From NCBI RefSeq assembly GCF_964204645.1, contig NC_134025.1, forward strand, positions 19,622,001 to 19,686,000: a DNA stretch of 64,000 nucleotides, given 5' to 3'. Positions within the stretch are counted from its first letter, which is position 1. Every line of letters starts with the position of its first letter. Below the pieces are notes generated by a model. It saw nothing but the letters and a program-made list of their open reading frames with translations, did no database searches and was not told where the DNA came from. Of the stretch, positions 26,401 to 41,400 are shown piece after piece. This stretch comes from Tubulanus polymorphus. Its lineage: Eukaryota > Nemertea > Palaeonemertea > Tubulaniformes > Tubulanidae. Both the position numbers and the translations under genes were made by a program.

Positions 26401-29400
26401 CAAAACCTTTGTTTCATCAAAACACAGAACACATTTTTTCCTCAAAACGTTTTGAGTAAAAGTTTTACTCGCAAATGATAAAACGTTCAATGACACTGCA
26501 TTATGAGAACGCGTTGTAAAAAGTTTTTGCACCATGGAAACAAACTGTTTTCTGTTCTGTTTTCAGTCTCAACACCTCAAAAATATTTCATTAAGAAAAA
26601 ACTTGTTTCCTTGCCATGTGCATTGGGTTTTAGGGCAAAGTTTAGCACTCTTGCATTCACCTTTGATCCATTATCTGTCTATCCATCCTTCTGCCTGTAA
26701 AAAGAATAAGTTTTATTGGGAAGTTTTCAAAACAGTTTGATGTATGGGCTTGATATTTGGTTTAAGTATGTATCTATCCTAGGCATATCTACACCCCGAA
26801 ATTCGCTCGGTTGGTGGTGACCATTGTTTTTCAGCATTTTTGCGCATTGTTAGCCCATTCAGGACTTAAGTCCCAGTGGTCTTGAGGTTTGGTATACATA
26901 CGTATCCCCCTAGGGCCTCGCATCACAAGAGAAATTACGATCGATCGTCTGTTGTGTTTTTTTTTTTTACAAAAAAAGGTAATTTTAGGCTTGAATTCGT
27001 AGGCCTCTTGCTCCTTCATGGCTTATGTCATATAAAATTGAAATTAGAGATTAGGGTTGAATATTAAGTTTTTGGATGAATCAGTTTCGCTGCAGCCAGG
27101 GGCCATCTTTGTTTCATCAGATTTGTTCATATCTGGAGAATGGTTTTTGATGAAAATATCAACATGTTTTAAAGGGCATAGGCCTAGGCCATCTAAATAG
27201 AATGTTGTGTAAAGTCATTTTCAATTGTGATGTATTCACAGAATATCATGCTACTTGGTTCAAATTTTATTGTAGCCATTACTGAGAAATATGACTTTTA
27301 ATGCCAGTTATGACATCAGGTTAGAATCCAAGCAATGCAGTATTTCAATTTTGTATAACTTCCTTCATTTCACTGTCCTCCTCGATTTGAACCTGATGGC
27401 ATGGAGATTTGCTAAAGTATGAAACCCTGCCACACTAGCCGGAGTGAGTAGCTTAGATGATGTCATTATTAGCCAATCAGATATCCCGTTTTCTTATCAC
27501 TTGATGTGTGGATTTTAAAGACATTGGGAAAATGAACTTTACTGTTTTTGATGTATGTAGGTCATCCAAGATGGCCGCCACAGTTATTAGGATCAATTGT
27601 GTTGATCCTTATAGCATGGTCCTGAGAGTAACTTCCTGTCAAAAAACTGGATGTCCATATGCGATTATTCATGCCTGCACAAGTTCGTCTCTGTCCAACA
27701 CAAAAACCAAACTTTTCAAAACTGCAAATATTCTCAACCTGTGGACTGGACTGTAGCTATGCATATTTTGTGATCGTAATCAATAGCAAAATTCAACTCA
27801 AATATACTACAGTGCAGCAATTATCATATGTTGTAACGACAATCATGTTTTTTGCATGAACAGCATTCAATAGGTTTCAAGGTCGTTGCTTTCTGTGTAA
27901 TTACTCCGTGGGGAATGGAATGTCGAAAGTGAGCTTGGTCTCCCTGGACCACTAGTTGACCAGTTAGCACTCAATAATTTCACAATGTAGTGTCTATTAC
28001 TCCTCAGAAAATTCAGAGGAAAATATAAGTAGATAGTCAAGGCTTTCATTTAATATAGAATTGATGAGGTGGGCCACCATAATTGTGACCTTTTGCCCCC
28101 AAATTTATCCTGACCTACTTGGATCAAACTAGATTGCTTGTTACTGTCTTGTTCATACCCCAAATACTCTGGAATTTCAAATCGGAAGATGTTGATTTCT
28201 GTACAGAAAAAACATTTTGTATCAAAAACATTTTGTATCAAAAACATTTTGTATCAATACATGGGTTAGTTAACCTAGATTTTAGAACACATTTAGATTG
28301 TTAAAGAGCATAATTTACATAGTTAGATAATGAAAAACTGAAAGCTGAGTTATCTTGATTAACCAAAATCTAAAGTCAAAGAATAAGGAAAAATTACTAG
28401 ATATGATTCATTATAAAATTCATTAACTATATGGAGCAGAAACGAATTAATTTCATTATTAACATTTAGAGAGTAAAAGCAAGAATTCCTCTTTCAGATA
28501 CTGATGTCAGGTCAAAAGGAAGAATTGGAATTGAATCTTGTGATAGTATTACTAATAACATCAATGCTAATGGCATAGATGTTGAGGTACCAGATATTGA
28601 AGTAGAAATGTCACATACAGTCAGTGGTAAGTGTGATAAACCAGAAATGGATGGTGGGATGAAAATGAAGAAACCAAAAGTCAAAGGAATTAAAATGCCT
28701 GAGGTAGCAGGAATGTGTGGTGGAAAAATGCCTAAAGGTAGCATTGATGTGAATATGCCAGATATAAAGTTCAAAAAACCTAAGGGAGAAATCAACATTG
28801 ATTGTCCAGATATGAACAACCAAGGGCCAAAAGGTGGTTTTGGTGCTGATGTAAACTTAGCAAAAGGCGATATTGATTTACCATCCCCAGATGTAGATAT
28901 TTCTGGTCCAGATGCTGATATCAAGTTGAAAAAACCTAAATCAAAAGGATTTGGACTTCATCTACCAGATTTCCACATGCCTAAATTTGGTGGAAAGAAA
29001 CCGAAAGGTGGAATCGATGTTGATGCCCCCGAAGTAGATGTTAACATAAGTGGTGACATGGGTGGTCCTGACGTTGATTTGAAAGGTAAAAAGAAAGACT
29101 TTGGTATTAACCTCCCTGATTTCGATATCAACTTACCTAAATTTGGAGGCAAAAAACCAAAAGGTGACATTGATTTAGAAGGTACCGATGTTGACATTGA
29201 AACTAAATTGCCAGATGCAGACATAGAAATGAAAGGCCCCAACATTGACGGTGATGTGAGTGGAGGAATAGATATAGATGGTCCAGAAATGGATCTTAGG
29301 AGCAAGAAGAAAGGAGGGTTCAATATAGACTTTCCAGATTTCGATATAGATTTACCAAAATTTGGCGGTAAAAAGCCAAAAGGTAATTTGAACGCCGATG

Positions 29401-32400
29401 GACCAGATGTAGATATCGATGCCAAGATACCAAAGGGAGATATTGATATAGAAGGTCCTGATGTTGATGTACATGGAAAGAAGAAAGGTGGTTTCGACAT
29501 CAATCTGCCAGATTTCGACATAAACTGGCCAAAATTTGGAGGAAAGAAACCTAAAGGGAAACTCGATATTGAAGGCCCTGAACTGGATGTCAATGGACCC
29601 AAAGGAAGCGTTGATATAGATACACCCGATGTTGATGTTAACTTACCAAAGGGTGAAATCAGTGGTAACTTACCGGATGTTGACATAGAAATGCCTCAAG
29701 GACAACTTGACATTGACGTGAATAAGCCAGATGTTGACATTTCTGGGCCTGATGTAGGACTTAAGTTGAAGAAACCCAAAGGAAAAGGAATGAAAATGCC
29801 TGAAATTGGAGGAATGTGTGGTGGTAAGATGCCTAAAGGTGGCATTGATGTCAATATGCCAGATGTGAAGTTCAAAAAACCTAAGGGAGAAATCGACATT
29901 GACGGACCTGAAGGAGGGTTCGATGCTGATGTTAACCTACCAAAAGGCGATATTGATTTACCATCCCCAGATGTAGATGTTTCTGGTCCAGATGCTGATA
30001 TCAAGTTGAAAAAACCTAAATCAAAAGGATTTGGACTTCATCTACCAGATTTTCACATGCCTAAATTTGGTGGAAAGAAACCGAAAGGTGGAATCGATGT
30101 TGATGCCCCTGAAGTAGATGTTAACATAAGTGGTGACATAGAAGGTCCTGACGTCGATTTGAAAGGTAAAAAGACAGACTTTGGTATTAACCTCCCTGAT
30201 TTCGATATCAACTTACCTAAATTTGGTGGCAAAAAACCAAAAGGTGGCATTGATTTGGAAGGTCCTGATGTCGACATCGATGCTAAATTGCCAGATGCAG
30301 ACATAGAAATGAAAGGCCCCAACATTGACGCTGATGTTAGTGGAGGAATAGATATAGATGGTCCAGATATGGATCTTAAGAGCAAGAAGAAAGGGGGGTT
30401 CAATATAGACTTTCCAGATTTCGATATAAATTTACCAAAATTTGGCGGTAAAAAGCCAAAAGGTAATTTGAACGCCGATGGACCAGATGTAGATATCGAT
30501 GCCAAGTTACCGAAAGGAGATATTGATATAGAAGGTCCTGATGTTGATGTACACGGAAAGAAGAAAGGTGGTTTCGACATCAATCTGCCAGATTTCGACA
30601 TAAACTGGCCAAAATTTGGAGGTAAGAAACCTAAAGGGAAACTCGATATTGAAGGCCCTGAACTGGATGTCAATGGACCCAAAGGAAGCGTTGATATAGA
30701 TACACCCGATGTTGATGTTAACTTACCAAAGGGTGAAATCAGTGGTAACTTACCGGATGTTGACATAGAAATGCCTCAAGGACAACTTGACATTGACGTG
30801 AATAAGCCAGATGTTGACATTTCTGGGCCTGATGTAGGACTTAAGTTGAAGAAACCCAAAGGAAAAGGAATGAAAATGCCTGAAATTGGAGGAATGTGTG
30901 GTGGTAAGATGCCTAAAGGTGGCATTGATGTCAATATGCCAGATGTGAAGTTCAAAAAACCTAAGGGAGAAATCGACATTGACGGACCTGAAGGAGGGTT
31001 CGATGCTGATGTTAACCTACCAAAAGGCGATATTGATTTACCATCCCCAGATGTAGATGTTTCTGGTCCAGATGCTGATATCAAGTTGAAAAAACCTAAA
31101 TCAAAAGGATTTGGACTTCATCTACCAGATTTTCACATGCCTAAATTTGGTGGAAAGAAACCGAAAGGTGGAATCGATGTTGATGCCCCTGAAGTAGATG
31201 TTAACATAAGTGGTGACATAGAAGGTCCTGACGTCGATTTGAAAGGTAAAAAGACAGACTTTGGTATTAACCTCCCTGATTTCGATATCAACTTACCTAA
31301 ATTTGGTGGCAAAAAACCAAAAGGTGGCATTGATTTGGAAGGTCCTGATGTCGACATCAATGCTAAATTGCCAGATGCAGACATAGAAATGAAAGGCCCC
31401 AACATTGACGCTGATGTTAGTGGAGGAATAGATATAGATGGTCCAGATATGGATCTTAAGAGCAAGAAGAAAGGAGGGTTCAATATAGACTTTCCAGATT
31501 TCGATATAAATTTACCAAAATTTGGCGGTAAAAAGCCAAAAGGTAATTTGAACGCCGATGGACCAGATGTAGATATCGATGCCAAGTTACCGAAAGGAGA
31601 TATTGATATAGAAGGTCCTGATGTTGATGTACACGGAAAGAAGAAAGGTGGTTTCGACATCAATCTGCCAGATTTCGACATAAACTGGCCAAAATTTGGA
31701 GGTAAGAAACCTAAAGGGAAACTCGATATTGAAGGCCCTGAACTGGATGTCAATGGACCCAAAGGAAGCGTTGATATAGATACACCCGATATTGATGTTA
31801 ACTTACCAAAGGGTGAAATCAGTGGTAACTTACCGGATGTTGACATAGAAATGCCTCAAGGACAACTTGACATTGACGTGAATAAGCCAGATGTTGACAT
31901 TTCTGGGCCTGATGTAGGACTTAAGTTGAAGAAACCCAAAGGAAAAGGAATGAAAATGCCTGAAATTGGAGGAATGTGTGGTGGTAAGATGCCTAAAGGT
32001 GGCATTGATGTCAATATGCCAGATGTGAAGTTCAAAAAACCTAAGGGAGAAATCGACATTGACGGACCTGAAGGAGGGTTCGATGCTGATGTTAACCTAC
32101 CAAAAGGCGATATTGATTTACCATCCCCAGATGTAGATGTTTCTGGTCCAGATGCTGATATCAAGTTGAAAAAACCTAAATCAAAAGGATTTGGACTTCA
32201 TCTACCAGATTTTCACATGCCTAAATTTGGTGGAAAGAAACCGAAAGGTGGAATCGATGTTGATGCCCCTGAAGTAGATGTTAACCTAAGTGGTGACATA
32301 GAAGGTCCTGACGTCGATTTGAAAGGTAAAAAGACAGACTTTGGTATTAACCTCCCTGATTTCGATATCAACTTACCTAAATTTGGTGGCAAAAAACCAA

Positions 32401-35400
32401 AAGGTGGCATTGATTTGGAAGGTCCTGATGTCGACATCAATGCTAAATTGCCAGATGCAGACATAGAAATGAAAGGCCCCAACATTGACGCTGATGTTAG
32501 TGGAGGAATAGATATAGATGGTCCAGATATGGATCTTAAGAGCAAGAAGAAAGGAGGGTTCAATATAGACTTTCCAGATTTCGATATAAATTTACCAAAA
32601 TTTGGCGGTAAAAAGCCAAAAGGTAATTTGAACGCCGATGGACCAGATGTAGATATCGATGCCAAGTTACCGAAAGGAGATATTGATATAGAAGGTCCTG
32701 ATGTTGATGTACACGGAAAGAAGAAAGGTGGTTTCGACATCAATCTGCCAGATTTCGACATAAACTGGCCAAAATTCGGAGGTAAGAAACCTAAAGGGAA
32801 ACTCGATATTGAAGGCCCTGAACTGGATGTCAATGGACCCAAAGGAAGCGTTGATATAGATACACCCGATGTTGATGTTAACTTACCAAAGGGTGAAATC
32901 AGTGGTAACTTACCGGATGTTGACATAGAAATGCCTCAAGGACAACTTGACATTGACGTGAATAAGCCAGATGTTGACATTTCTGGGCCTGATGTAGGAC
33001 TTAAGTTGAAGAAACCCAAAGGAAAAGGAATGAAAATGCCTGAAATTGGAGGAATGTGTGGTGGTAAGATGCCTAAAGGTGGCATTGATGTCAATATGCC
33101 AGATGTGAAGTTCAAAAAACCTAAGGGAGAAATCGACATTGACGGACCTGAAGGAGGGTTCGATGCTGATGTTAACCTACCAAAAGGCGATATTGATTTA
33201 CCATCCCCAGATGTAGATGTTTCTGGTCCAGATGCTGATATCAAGTTGAAAAAACCTAAATCAAAAGGATTTGGACTTCATCTACCAGATTTTCACATGC
33301 CTAAATTTGGTGGAAAGAAACCGAAAGGTGGAATCGATGTTGATGCCCCTGAAGTAGATGTTAACATAAGTGGTGACATAGAAGGTCCTGACGTCGATTT
33401 GAAAGGTAAAAAGACAGACTTTGGTATTAACCTCCCTGATTTCGATATCAACTTACCTAAATTTGGTGGCAAAAAACCAAAAGGTGGCATTGATTTGGAA
33501 GGTCCTGATGTCGACATCAATGCTAAATTGCCAGATGCAGACATAGAAATGAAAGGCCCCAACATTGACGCTGATGTTAGTGGAGGAATAGATATAGATG
33601 GTCCAGATATGGATCTTAAGAGCAAGAAGAAAGGAGGGTTCAATATAGACTTTCCAGATTTCGATATAAATTTACCAAAATTTGGCGGTAAAAAGCCAAA
33701 AGGTAATTTGAACGCCGATGGACCAGATGTAGATATCGATGCCAAGTTACCGAAAGGAGATATTGATATAGAAGGTCCTGATGTTGATGTACACGGAAAG
33801 AAGAAAGGTGGTTTCGACATCAATCTGCCAGATTTCGACATAAACTGGCCAAAATTTGGAGGTAAGAAACCTAAAGGGAAACTCGATATTGAAGGCCCTG
33901 AACTGGATGTCAATGGACCCAAAGGAAGCGTTGATATAGATACACCCGATATTGATGTTAACTTACCAAAGGGTGAAATCAGTGGTAACTTACCGGATGT
34001 TGACATAGAAATGCCTCAAGGACAACTTGACATTGACGTGAATAAGCCAGATGTTGACATTTCTGGGCCTGATGTAGGACTTAAGTTGAAGAAACCCAAA
34101 GGAAAAGGAATGAAAATGCCTGAAATTGGAGGAATGTGTGGTGGTAAGATGCCTAAAGGTGGCATTGATGTCAATATGCCAGATGTGAAGTTCAAAAAAC
34201 CTAAGGGAGAAATCGACATTGACGGACCTGAAGGAGGGTTCGATGCTGATGTTAACCTACCAAAAGGCGATATTGATTTACCATCCCCAGATGTAGATGT
34301 TTCTGGTCCAGATGCTGATATCAAGTTGAAAAAACCTAAATCAAAAGGATTTGGACTTCATCTACCAGATTTTCACATGCCTAAATTTGGTGGAAAGAAA
34401 CCAAAAGGTGGAATCGATGTTGATGCCCCTGAAGTAGATGTTAACCTAAGTGGTGACATAGAAGGTCCTGACGTCGATTTGAAAGGTAAAAAGACAGACT
34501 TTGGTATTAACCTCCCTGATTTCGATATCAACTTACCTAAATTTGGTGGCAAAAAACCAAAAGGTGGCATTGATTTGGAAGGTCCTGATGTCGACATCAA
34601 TGCTAAATTGCCAGATGCAGACATAGAAATGAAAGGCCCCAACATTGACGCTGATGTTAGTGGAGGAATAGATATAGATGGTCCAGATATGGATCTTAAG
34701 AGCAAGAAGAAAGGAGGGTTCAATATAGACTTTCCAGATTTCGATATAAATTTACCAAAATTTGGCGGTAAAAAGCCAAAAGGTAATTTGAACGCCGATG
34801 GACCAGATGTAGATATCGATGCCAAGTTACCGAAAGGAGATATTGATATAGAAGGTCCTGATGTTGATGTACACGGAAAGAAGAAAGGTGGTTTCGACAT
34901 CAATCTGCCAGATTTCGACATAAACTGGCCAAAATTTGGAGGTAAGAAACCTAAAGGGAAACTCGATATTGAAGGCCCTGAACTGGATGTCAATGGACCC
35001 AAAGGAAGCGTTGATATAGATACACCCGATATTGATGTTAACTTACCAAAGGGTGAAATCAGTGGTAACTTACCGGATGTTGACATAGAAATGCCTCAAG
35101 GACAACTTGACATTGACGTGAATAAGCCAGATGTTGACATTTCTGGGCCTGATGTAGGACTTAAGTTGAAGAAACCCAAAGGAAAAGGAATGAAAATGCC
35201 TGAAATTGGAGGAATGTGTGGTGGTAAGATGCCTAAAGGTGGCATTGATGTCAATATGCCAGATGTGAAGTTCAAAAAACCTAAGGGAGAAATCGACATT
35301 GACGGACCTGAAGGAGGGTTCGATGCTGATGTTAACCTACCAAAAGGCGATATTGATTTACCATCCCCAGATGTAGATGTTTCTGGTCCAGATGCTGATA

Positions 35401-38400
35401 TCAAGTTGAAAAAACCTAAATCAAAAGGATTTGGACTTCATCTACCAGATTTTCACATGCCTAAATTTGGTGGAAAGAAACCGAAAGGTGGAATCGATGT
35501 TGATGCCCCTGAAGTAGATGTTAACCTAAGTGGTGACATAGAAGGTCCTGACGTCGATTTGAAAGGTAAAAAGACAGACTTTGGTATTAACCTCCCTGAT
35601 TTCGATATCAACTTACCTAAATTTGGTGGCAAAAAACCAAAAGGTGGCATTGATTTGGAAGGTCCTGATGTCGACATCAATGCTAAATTGCCAGATGCAG
35701 ACATAGAAATGAAAGGCCCCAACATTGACGCTGATGTTAGTGGAGGAATAGATATAGATGGTCCAGATATGGATCTTAAGAGCAAGAAGAAAGGAGGGTT
35801 CAATATAGACTTTCCAGATTTCGATATAAATTTACCAAAATTTGGCGGTAAAAAGCCAAAAGGTAATTTGAACGCCGATGGACCAGATGTAGATATCGAT
35901 GCCAAGTTACCGAAAGGAGATATTGATATAGAAGGTCCTGATGTTGATGTACACGGAAAGAAGAAAGGTGGTTTCGACATCAATCTGCCAGATTTCGACA
36001 TAAACTGGCCAAAATTTGGAGGTAAGAAACCTAAAGGGAAACTCGATATTGAAGGCCCTGAACTGGATGTCAATGGACCCAAAGGAAGCGTTGATATAGA
36101 TACACCCGATGTTGATGTTAACTTACCAAAGGGTGAAATCAGTGGTAACTTACCGGATGTTGACATAGAAATGCCTCAAGGACAACTTGACATTGACGTG
36201 AATAAGCCAGATGTTGACATTTCTGGGCCTGATGTAGGACTTAAGTTGAAGAAACCCAAAGGAAAAGGAATGAAAATGCCTGAAATTGGAGGAATGTGTG
36301 GTGGTAAGATGCCTAAAGGTGGCATTGATGTCAATATGCCAGATGTGAAGTTCAAAAAACCTAAGGGAGAAATCGACATTGACGGACCTGAAGGAGGGTT
36401 CGATGCTGATGTTAACCTACCAAAAGGCGATATTGATTTACCATCCCCAGATGTAGATGTTTCTGGTCCAGATGCTGATATCAAGTTGAAAAAACCTAAA
36501 TCAAAAGGATTTGGACTTCATCTACCAGATTTTCACATGCCTAAATTTGGTGGAAAGAAACCGAAAGATGGAATCGATGTTGATGCCTCTGAAGTAGATG
36601 TTAACATAAGTGGTGACATAGAAGATCCTGACGTCGATTTGAAAGGTAAAAAGACAGACTTTGGTATTAAACTCCCTGATTTCGATATCAACTTACCTAA
36701 ATTTGGTGGCAAAAAGCCAAAAGGTGGCATTGATTTGGAAGGTCCTGATGTCGACATCAATGCTAAATTGCCAGATGCAGACATAGAAATGAAAGGCTCC
36801 AACATTGACGCTGATGTTAGTGGAGGAATAGATATAGATGGTCCAGATATGGATCTTAAGAGCAAGAAGAAAGGAGGGTTCAATATAGACTTTCCAGATT
36901 TCGATATGAATTTGCCAAAATTTGGCGGTAAAAAGCCAAAAGGTAATTTGAATGCCGATGGACCAGATGTAGATATCGATGCCAAGTTACCGAAAGGAGA
37001 TATTGATATAGAAGTACCTGATGTTGATGTACACGGGAAGAAGAAAGGTGGTTTTGACATCAATCTCCCAGATTTCGACATAAACTGGCCAAAATTTGGA
37101 GGTAAGAAACCTAAAGGGAAACTCGATATTGAAGGCCCTGAACTGGATGTCAATGGACCCAAAGGAAGCATTGATGTAGATACACCCGATGTTGGTCATA
37201 ACTTACCAAAGGGTGGAATTAGTGGAAAATTACCTGATGCTGGTGGTGTAGAAATGCCGCAAGCGAATCTTGACATTGACATGAATGGCCCAGATGTAGA
37301 TATCTCCGGTCCAGATGCTGATATAAAGTTGAAAAAGCCCAAATCAAAAGGATTTGGACTTCATCTACCAGATTTTCACATGCCTAGATTTGGTGGAAAG
37401 AAACCAAAAGGTGGAATCAATGTTGATAGCCCTGTAGTAGATGTCGACAAAAGTGGTGATATTGAAGGTCCTGACATCGATGTGAAAAAGAAAAAGAAAG
37501 AATTTGGCATTGAACTCCCTGATTTCGATATCAACTTACCTAACTTCGGTGGCAAAAAACCAAAAGGTGGCATTGATATGGATGGTCCTGATGTTGATAT
37601 CAATGCTAAATTGCCAGATGCAGACATAGAAATGAAAGGCCCTAACATTGACGCTGATGTAAGTGGAGGAATTGATATAGATGGTCCAGATGTGGATCTG
37701 AAGAGCAAGAAGAAAGGAGGGTTCAATATAGACTTTCCAGATTTCGATATAAATTTACCAAAATTTGGCGGTAAAAAGCCAAAAGGTAATTTGAACGCCG
37801 CTGCTCCAGATGTAGATATCGAAACCAAGTTACCGAAAGGAGATATTGATATAGAAGGTCCTGATGTTGATGTACATGGAAAGAAGAAAGGTGGTTTCGA
37901 CATCAATCTTCCAGATTTCGACATAAATTGGCCAAAATTTGGTAGTAAAAAACCTAAAGGGAAAGTCAATATTGAAGGCACCGATATCAGTGGACCTAAA
38001 GGAAGAATCGATGTAGATCTACCCAATGTAGATGTTGATTTACCGAAAGGGGAAATCCATGGAAACTTACCTGATAGTGATGTAGAAATCCCAAAAGGAC
38101 AACTTAATGCTGATGTTAGCCAACCAGAAATCGACGTTTCTGGACCTAATGTTGACTTGAAAGTAAAGAAGCCAAAATCTAAAGGTTTTGGTTTTAATTT
38201 TCCTGATTTCAATCTCCCCAAGTTTGGTGCTAAGAAAGGTAAAGGAGAATTTGATGTTAATTGCAGTCTTGATATTGACGCCGATTTAGACATAAAGGCT
38301 GATGAGGGTGATGTGGATTTCAAAGCCCCTGATGCACACATGGCAATGGATCGTCCTGATCTCAAAAGTGGTGCTTTCGATGGAGATATAAGTAATAAAG

Positions 38401-41400
38401 GAAAAAAACCAAAGAAAAAGAAAAGTTTCAAATTTCAAATGCCTGATTTTGGATTTAGTGGATCAAAACAAAAAGTTTCAGTCGTGGAACCAAATCTTGA
38501 GATCGAAACTTCCGATCTCGATGTTTCTTTTGATTCCAAAAAGCCAAAGAAGAAAGGTATTGGTTTACATATGCCTGATTTTGGAGGAAGGTTGAGTGGT
38601 AAATCTCCAAAGCCCAAAATACATCATACTCTTGGCGATCTTAAAATTGAATCTAACATTCCTAGTGCATCGGTTCCTGATTCTGATAGTAATGGAAAGG
38701 AATTTGGCTTCGACCTCAGCCTTCCCAAAATTGATGGAAGTTTGCCTGATATCACTAGTGGATATGATAAAACTGCAAGTGTCAATATTGAAGGTTCTGA
38801 CGTTGATATGGAGGATGAGAAAAAAGGATTTGGCTTTGACATCAATTTACCTAAATTTAAGGGAAAGAAATCAAAAGATGGTATATATATTGAAGGCCCT
38901 GATGTTGATGTAGATGCTGATTCTAGTGTAGATATCGAAGGTCTAGATGTTGATGTAAGAGGCAAGAAAAAGGGATTTGGCTTTGATATCAATTTTCCTA
39001 AGTTTGGAGGAAAGAAACCAAAAGGTGGTATTGACATAGATGGTCCAGAAATCAATGTAGATGCTGATTCTAGTGTAAATATCAAAGGTCCAGATGTTGA
39101 TGCGAAAGGCAAAAAAAAGGGATTCGCAATAGGTCTGCCAGATTTTGATATTGATTTGCCTAAATTTGGAGGAAAGAAACCAAAAGGTGACATAAACATT
39201 AAAGCTCCAACTGTTGACGTAGATGCTGAAGCTAGTGTAGATATTGAAGGTCCAGATGTTGATGTGAAAGGGAAGAAAAAGGGATTTGGCATTGATATCA
39301 ATCTACCTAAATTTGGAGGAAAGAAGTCGAAAGGTGGGTTTGACATTGAAGGTCCGGGTGTCGATGTAGTTGCTGATGCTAGTGCAGGTATTGAAGGTCC
39401 CGATATTGATGTGAAAGGCAAGAAAAAGGGATTTGGCATTGATATCAATATGCCGAAATTTGGAGGAAAGAAACCAAAAGGTGGTTTTGACATTGATGGT
39501 CCAGATGTTGATGTAGATGCTGATACTAGTGTAGATATTGAAGGTCCAGATGTTGATGTAAAAGGCAAGAGAAAAGGGTTTGGAATAGATCTACCAGATT
39601 TTGATATCAATCTACCTAAATTTGGAGGAAAGAAGTCAAAGGGTGGGTTTGATATCAAAGGTCCAGATGTCGATGTAGATGCTGACACTAGTGTAGATAT
39701 GGAAGGTCCAGATGTCGATATGAAAAAAAAGAAAAAAGGATTCGGCATTGATATCAATTTGCCGAAATTTGGAGGAAAGAAACCAAAAGGTGGGTTTGAC
39801 ATTGAAGGTCCAGATGTCGATGTAGATGCTGATGCTAGTGTAGGTATTGAAGGTCCAGATGTTGATGTGAAAGGCAAGAAAAAGGGATTTGGCATTGATA
39901 TCAATATGCCGAAATTTGGAGGAAAGAAACCAAAAGGTGGTTTTGACATTGATGGTCCAGATGTTGATGTTGATGTAGATGCTGATACCAGTGTAGATAT
40001 TGAAGGTCCAGATGTTGATGTTAAAGGCAAGAAAAAAGGGTTTGGAATAGATCTACCAGATTTTGATATAAATCTACCTAAATTTGGAGGAAAGAAGTCA
40101 AAGGGTGGGTTTGATATCGAAGGTCCAGATGTCGATGTAGATGCTGACGCTAGTGTAGATATGGAAGGTCCAGATGTTGATATGAAAAAAAAGAAAGAAG
40201 GATTCGGCATTGATATCAATTTGCCGAAATTCGGAGGAAAGAAACCAAAAGGTGATATAAACATCGAAGGCCCAAATGTTGATGTAGATGCTGATACTAG
40301 TGTAGATATTGAACGTCCAGATGTTGATGTAAAAGGCAAGAAAAAAGGGTTTGGAATAGATCTACCAGATTTTGATATCAATCTACCTAAACTTGGAGGA
40401 AAGAAGTCGAAAGGTGGGTTTGACATTGAAGGTCCAGATGTCGATGTAGATGCTGATGCTAGTGTAGGTATTGAAGGTCCAGATGTTGATGCGAAAGGCA
40501 AGAAAAAGGGATTTGGCATTGATATCAATTTGCCGGAATTTGGAGGAAAGAAACCAAAAGGTGGTTTTGACATTGATGTTCCAGATGTTGATGTAGATGC
40601 TGATACTAGTGTAGATATTGAAGGTCCAGATGTTGATGTAAAAGGCAAGAAAAAAGGGTTTGGAATAGATCTACCAGATTTTGATATCAATCTACCTAAA
40701 TTTGGAGGAAAGAAGTCGAAAGGTGGGTTTGACATTGAAGGTCCGGATGTCGATGTAGATGCTGATGCTAGTGTAGATATTGAAGGTCCAGATATTGATA
40801 TGAAAAAAAAGAAAAAAGGATTCGGCATTGATATCAATTTGCCGGAATTTGGAGGAAAGAAACCAAAAGGTGGTTTTGACATTGATGGTCCAGATGTTGA
40901 TGTTAATGTAGATACTGATACCAGTGTAGATATTGAAGGTCCAGATGTTGATGTAAAAGGCAAGAAAAAAGGGTTTGGAATTGATCTACCAGATTTTGAT
41001 ATCAATCTACCTAAATTTGGAAAGAAGTCGAAAGGTGGGTTTGATATTGAAGGTCCGGATGTCGATGTAGATGCTGATGCTAGTGTAGATATTGAAGGTT
41101 CAGATGTTGATATGAAAAAAAAGAAAAAAGGATTCGGCATTGATATCAATTTGCCGGAATTTGGAGGAAAGAAACCAAAAGGCGGTTTTGACATTGATGT
41201 TCCAGATGTTGATGTAGATGCTGATACTAGTGTAGATATTGAAGGTCCAGATGTCGATGTAAAAGGCAAGAAAAAAGGGTTTGGAATAGATCTACCAGAT
41301 TTTGATATCAATCTACCTAAATTTGGAGGAAAGAAGTCAAAGGGTGGGTTTGATATTGAAGGTCCAGATGTCGATGTAGATGCTGATGCTAGTGTAGATA

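Noticed and set aside
28975-36534. Regular repeats considered as CRISPR or satellite
   Set aside because: The units are coding, in frame, without spacers, and belong to an animal repeat protein.
28958-37171. Series of identical minus-strand frames of 102 and 237 codons every 1,080 bp
   Set aside because: Antisense shadows of the superrepeats.
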